From Micromonospora sp. CP22 (GTDB lineage: Bacteria > Actinomycetota > Actinomycetes > Mycobacteriales > Micromonosporaceae): a stretch of DNA of 64,000 bases. A program made the position numbers and the translations under genes. The notes under the pieces were generated by a model. The model had not been told where the DNA came from, did not search any database, and saw only the letters and a program-made list of their open reading frames with translations. Below are positions 61,047 through 64,000 of the stretch, in pieces. Numbering within the stretch: position 1 is the stretch's first letter; each line of letters begins with the position of its first letter. The stretch is from the NCBI RefSeq assembly GCF_009712475.1, contig NZ_VCJO01000018.1:21541-85540 (forward strand), read 5' to 3'.

Positions 61047-61079
61047 TGGGAGCGCTCCCGGAGGTTGTGAACGCTCCCA
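61047..61079 (+). promoter_or_regulatory. Two CebR-type operators before the cellulase
   Basis: TGGGAGCGCTCCCG at 61047-61060 matches the actinomycete CebR box TGGGAGCGCTCCCA in 13 of 14 positions, and TGTGAACGCTCCCA at 61066-61079 in 12 of 14. A loose promoter (TTGCGC at 61006, TAAATG-like at 61030) lies just upstream. CebR releases such sites when cellobiose is present, so the cellulase should be cellobiose-inducible. Confidence 0.75.
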
Positions 61080-61135
61080 ACGCTTCATCCGCATCCAACG
61101 AGGCGTCCGGGCGACGCCGCAGCGCTAGGAGCATC

Positions 61136-62257
61136 ATGAGACGTACCTTGCGGGCCACCATGGCCATCGGGCTGGTGGCCGCCAGCTCGATCGTCGCCGT
61201 GGCCCTCGGCGGCACCGCCTCCGCCGACACCCAGATCTGTGAGCAGTACGGCTCGACCGTCATCCAGAACCGTTACGTGGTGCAGAACAACCGCTGGGGC
61301 ACCACCGCCCAGCAGTGCATCAACGTCACCAACAACGGCTTCGAGATCATTACCCAGAACGGCAGCAGCCCGACCAACGGCGCCCCCACTGCGTACCCGT
61401 CGGTCTTCTTCGGCTGCCACTACACCAACTGCTCCCCCGGCACCAACCTGCCGATCCAGGTCAGCCAGATCAGCAGCGCGACCAGCAGCATCAACTACCG
61501 GTACGTGAGCAACGGCATCTACAACGCCTCGTACGACATCTGGCTCGACCCGTCACCGAAGCGGGACGGCGTGAACCAGATGGAGATCATGATCTGGTTC
61601 AACCGGCAGGGCCCGATCCAGCCGATCGGCTCGCCGGTTGGCAACGCTAACATCGACGGGCGCAACTGGGAGGTGTGGCGGGGCAGCAACGGCTCTAACA
61701 ACGTCATCTCCTACGTCGCCTCGTCGACCATCAGCAGCGCCAACCTGAACCTGCTGGCGTTCATCAACGACACCCGCAACCGCGGCGCGATCACCAACTC
61801 CTGGTACCTGACCAGCATCCAGGCCGGCTTCGAGCCCTGGCAGGGTGGCGTCGGTCTGGCCGTGACGAACTTCTCGGCCACGGTCAACGGCGGCGGCAAC
61901 AACAACCCGCCGCCCACCACGCCCCCGCCCTCGGGCAACAGCTCCTGCGCGGTGAAGTACACCGCCAACTCGTGGAACAACGGCTTCACCGCCGACGTGC
62001 AGATCACCAACACCGGTTCCAGCACGATCAACGGCTGGACGCTGGCCTACTCGCTGCCCTCCGGGCAGCAGGTGACAAACGCCTGGAACGCCACGGTGAA
62101 CCAGAGTGGATCGTCGGTGACCGCCCGCAACGTCGACCACAACGGCACGATCTCCCCCGGCGGCACCGCCAGCTTCGGCTACCAGGGCACGCTGAACGGG
62201 TCGTACTCCAACCCCACCAGCTTCACCCTCAACGGCACCGCCTGCTCCCGCTCCTGA
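61136..62257 (+). CDS. Secreted GH12 endoglucanase with CBM2
   Basis: A 373-residue exported beta-1,4-glucanase. A 30-residue signal peptide ends at TASADTQ; the GH12 beta-jelly-roll follows, with the nucleophile Glu150 in NQMEIMIWF and acid/base Glu233 in AGFEPWQGG. A Pro/Thr linker leads to a CBM2 cellulose-binding module at about residues 268-373 with the surface Trp residues (NSWNNGFTADVQIT, INGWTLAYSLPSG) and flanking Cys pair. ATG 61136 has GGAG upstream; the frame is open to 61034 only because it crosses the CebR operators. It degrades cellulose or mixed-linkage glucan outside the cell. Confidence 0.95.
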   Translation: MRRTLRATMAIGLVAASSIVAVALGGTASADTQICEQYGSTVIQNRYVVQNNRWGTTAQQCINVTNNGFEIITQNGSSPTNGAPTAYPSVFFGCHYTNCSPGTNLPIQVSQISSATSSINYRYVSNGIYNASYDIWLDPSPKRDGVNQMEIMIWFNRQGPIQPIGSPVGNANIDGRNWEVWRGSNGSNNVISYVASSTISSANLNLLAFINDTRNRGAITNSWYLTSIQAGFEPWQGGVGLAVTNFSATVNGGGNNNPPPTTPPPSGNSSCAVKYTANSWNNGFTADVQITNTGSSTINGWTLAYSLPSGQQVTNAWNATVNQSGSSVTARNVDHNGTISPGGTASFGYQGTLNGSYSNPTSFTLNGTACSRS

Positions 62258-62264
62258 CCAGGAT

Positions 62265-62300
62265 GTGACGGGGGTGCGGCGACCGCCGCACCCCCGTCAC
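62265..62300 (+). terminator. Terminator hairpin after the cellulase
   Basis: Sixteen-base perfect arms GTGACGGGGGTGCGGC and its complement flank GACC, eight bases after the stop. Confidence 0.9.
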
Positions 62301-62535
62301 AAGGCGCGCTAACCGGGCTCGTCCGGGCTGCCTCACCAACGACCCTGTCTCACATTCGGTGGTGACGGAGCGTGCTGGCCGAAACTCCCGAGCCCGCCAG
62401 ACGCAGCCACAAATGAGCCTTTTCCAACCTGATTAGCTGCGGCGCGGTGTTGATGGGCCGAGGATCGATGAGGACGAGGCTCCAGGTAAGACAGCTGTCG
62501 ACCAAGATCAGACGCCCCGGCCGGGAGCCTCGCTT

Positions 62536-62977
62536 GTGCTGCCTTTCACGATCTCGTTGTCCCAGCCGGACCCTGAACCACCTCACCGACCGCATCCGCA
62601 GCCGCCGCAAGCAGCATCGATCGCGCTGGCGGCGCCTCGATCCGGGGCGACAGGAGCTGCTCGTTCTCGCTGACCTGCGCAACGGCGATACCGACACCCG
62701 TCTGGCCGCCGGGTTCGCTGTCGGTGTCCCCGCTGCCTGGCGCTACGTGCAGGAAGCGGTCGCGGTGCTCGCGGCAGCGGCCGACGACCCGGCCACGGCC
62801 ATGCGGCGGATCCGGCTGCCGGCATACGCGATCTGCGACGGCACACTGATCCCGATCGACCGCGTCGCCGACCAATAGCCCTACTACTCCGGAAAGCATC
62901 AACGGCACGGGGTGAACGTTCAGGTCATCGCCGATACGGCCGGCTGGATAGCGGTTCGGGCTGCCGGGCGGTGTTGA
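62536..62977 (+). pseudogene. IS5-family transposase remnant
   Basis: Broken transposase of the IS5/DDE_Tnp_4 type. The N-terminal LPFTISLSQ piece is in one frame, then RTLNHLTDRIRSRRKQHRSR, RLDPGRQELLVLADLRNGDT, RLAAGFAVGVPAAWRYVQEA and the first catalytic Asp block AYAICDGTLIPIDRVADQ in another, indicating a frameshift near 62570. A TAG at 62876 interrupts the reading just before PYYSGKHQRHGVNVQVIAD, and homology ends at about 62977, so the rest of the DDE domain is missing. No intact terminal inverted repeats are evident. Confidence 0.85.
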
Positions 62978-63018
62978 CGGCAACGTGTACAGACCGCCAC
63001 GCCCGAACGGCACGCGTG

Positions 63019-63540
63019 TTACTCAGCGAGAGCCCGGCGGAGGTCCTTCATCAACAGCAGCAGGTGCATCGGGTCGGTGGGGCTCGACTCGAACTTGGCC
63101 AGGCGTAGGTAGAAGTCTCGGGCGGCGTCGGTTTCGCAGTGGATGAGCACCGCGCGCACGCCGATGACCTCGGCGGCAGCCGCTATGCGCCGCAGCGCGT
63201 CGACAACCAGGGCACGTCCGAGACCCGCACCCTGGACGCTGCGGTCGACGCCGAGCCGGGTCAGGATCACCACGGGCTGGTGGTAGCGACCGGCACCCTG
63301 CCGCAGCCGCGGGGACGCGTCAGCCGGGGCGACACTCCCGGCAGCGAGGGCGTAGTAGCCGATCACCCGGCGATCCGGGTGATCGGTGTCGGCAACGACG
63401 TACACGCGAGACAGGCCAGCTCGGTGCGCCTGCAGGGCATGCTCGGCAAGCCAGACGGACTGGGCCGGCGAGCCGCAGTCGAAGCCTGTCACCACGTGCA
63501 TGGCCGACAACGGCTCGACCGACGAGAAACGCAAGCTCAC
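63019..63540 (-). CDS. GNAT-family toxin of a toxin-antitoxin pair (TacT-like)
   Basis: A 173-residue GCN5-like N-acetyltransferase. The acetyl-CoA pyrophosphate-binding motif is GAGLGRALV (consensus QxxGxG/A), preceded by ILTRLGVDRSVQ, and the C-terminal tyrosine region is DAARDFYLRLAKFE, as in TacT and AtaT toxins that acetylate charged tRNAs to block translation. Its ATG overlaps the antitoxin stop by four bases. Length and pairing with a DUF1778 protein fit a type II toxin. Target tRNA is unknown. Confidence 0.9.
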   Translation of the reverse strand: MSLRFSSVEPLSAMHVVTGFDCGSPAQSVWLAEHALQAHRAGLSRVYVVADTDHPDRRVIGYYALAAGSVAPADASPRLRQGAGRYHQPVVILTRLGVDRSVQGAGLGRALVVDALRRIAAAAEVIGVRAVLIHCETDAARDFYLRLAKFESSPTDPMHLLLLMKDLRRALAE

Positions 63541-63824
63541 CGGCGCGCCTCGCCAGGGTTGTCTAGAACCGTCGGTCCGGCCAGTAGGTCACGCAGGCCG
63601 GCAACATCCTGGGCCGGCCGCTCAAGCGCCTCGTCGAACACCCGCCACGCGTCCTCGTCCAGCAGAAACGCCCGCCGGTCAGCCAGCACATCAGCAGCCG
63701 CGTCGGTAGCCGCCTTCAGCACGAACGTCGACACACTCGCGCCGGCGGCCTCGCTGGCCGCCTCCAGCAGCGCCTTCTGCTCGGCATCCACCCGCAGGTG
63801 CAGCCGCTCCGCCTTCGCACTCAT
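63537..63824 (-). CDS. DUF1778 family antitoxin (TacA-like)
   Basis: A 95-residue antitoxin. The N-terminal ribbon-helix-helix (RLHLRVDAEQKALLEAASEA, then AGASVSTFVLKAAT) binds DNA, and the acidic C-terminus (residues 60-90, DEDAWRVFDEALERPAQDVA) wraps the toxin active site. DUF1778 antitoxins repress their own operon and neutralise GNAT toxins. A matching dyad lies ten bases upstream of the ATG. The pair stands next to an IS remnant at the edge of the window, consistent with a mobile or stabilising module. Confidence 0.9.
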   Translation of the reverse strand: MSAKAERLHLRVDAEQKALLEAASEAAGASVSTFVLKAATDAAADVLADRRAFLLDEDAWRVFDEALERPAQDVAGLRDLLAGPTVLDNPGEARR

Positions 63825-63833
63825 GACCCGAGT

Positions 63834-63848
63834 GTACGCACATCGTAC
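63834..63848 (-). promoter_or_regulatory. Candidate autoregulatory operator of the toxin-antitoxin operon
   Basis: Arms GTACG and CGTAC are separated by five bases, ten bases upstream of the antitoxin start. Ribbon-helix-helix antitoxins bind such dyads to repress their own promoter. Confidence 0.5.
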
Positions 63849-63888
63849 GCCATAGCGAAGAGCAGGGACCTAGCTTGATCTTTAACCT

Positions 63889-64000
63889 GTGCGGCGTGGC
63901 CGGGGATTGGTCGATTTCTTCTGGGAAGAGGTTGTCTTCCCGGTCGCGCTGCTGGTGACGATATGGACGTCGTGGCGGCGGGTGGGGTGGCGGTTGGGTC
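63889..64000 (+). CDS. Possible partial CDS running off the window
   Basis: From a GTG at 63889 a frame stays open to the last base (37 codons) and reads GLVDFFWEEVVFPVALLVTI followed by WTSWRRVGWRLG. A membrane-like hydrophobic stretch is visible and the codon use looks genuine, but there is no convincing ribosome site and no recognisable domain in so short a piece. Confidence 0.3.
   Translation, partial: MRRGRGLVDFFWEEVVFPVALLVTIWTSWRRVGWRLG

Overview
The window is chromosomal DNA from a high-GC actinomycete, most likely a Micromonosporaceae member (Micromonospora/Salinispora type). The basis is the strong GC bias at third codon positions, many GTG and TTG starts, coupled stop/start overlaps, the gene families present, and one copy of a palindromic GGAAGGGGCCCTTCC-type element that I recall as common in Micromonospora. 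The species is inferred; no search was possible.

Layout. 1-5.4 kb is accessory: an XRE regulator, a DUF218/YdcF protein, a replication-relaxation protein (a remnant of an integrative element) and a convergent pair made of an unrecognised 295-residue protein and a DUF4326 protein. It abuts tRNA-Lys. 5.6-10.7 kb holds two tandem lipoprotein L,D-transpeptidases, tRNA-His, oligoribonuclease and a GT87 mannosyltransferase. 10.8-17.4 kb holds a copper block (CopCD-YcnI) divergent from a SigC-like sigma factor with MauE, a thioredoxin-fold protein and a membrane protein. 17.4-20.2 kb is a cbiMNQO metal importer behind a Nur-like operator, followed by bcp and tRNA-Leu. 20.9-24 kb has a bacterial expansin, a MOSC protein and a methyltransferase.

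23.9-34 kb is a cell-surface polysaccharide locus: LCP ligase, initiating phosphoglycosyltransferase, membrane-anchored GH10 glycosidase, pyruvyltransferase, flippase, glycosyltransferases and an O-antigen-ligase-type polymerase, largely in one overlapping operon. Next to it lies a membrane protein whose trypsin-like domain lacks all three catalytic residues and whose N-terminus looks like a decayed kinase N-lobe.

36.2-44.2 kb is a complete histidine-utilisation operon: RpiR-type regulator, hutU, an M20 amidohydrolase in the place of HutG, hutF, hutI and hutH. 44.2-55.9 kb follows the Mycobacterium tuberculosis Rv1330c-Rv1341 gene order: rdgB, rph, a metallo-hydrolase, cysM, cysO, mec, DUF2017 (AosR-like), clpS, then a dynamin-like protein and a LuxR-type regulator, then pncB and pncA. 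Here CysO carries an unusual 25-residue tail after its Gly-Gly.

56-64 kb has an MFS transporter, a 15-bp tandem repeat, ctaD, an FAD monooxygenase, a GH12-CBM2 cellulase under two CebR-type operators, a broken IS5-family transposase and a DUF1778/GNAT toxin-antitoxin pair. Cellulase and expansin point to a plant-litter or soil lifestyle; the GH10 enzyme more likely serves the polysaccharide locus. I see no CRISPR array, rRNA or secondary-metabolite cluster. The points most worth checking are the doubly degenerate kinase/protease protein, the CysO extension, the repeat that supplies a ribosome site and TTG start inside the hut operon, and the unrecognised pair near tRNA-Lys.
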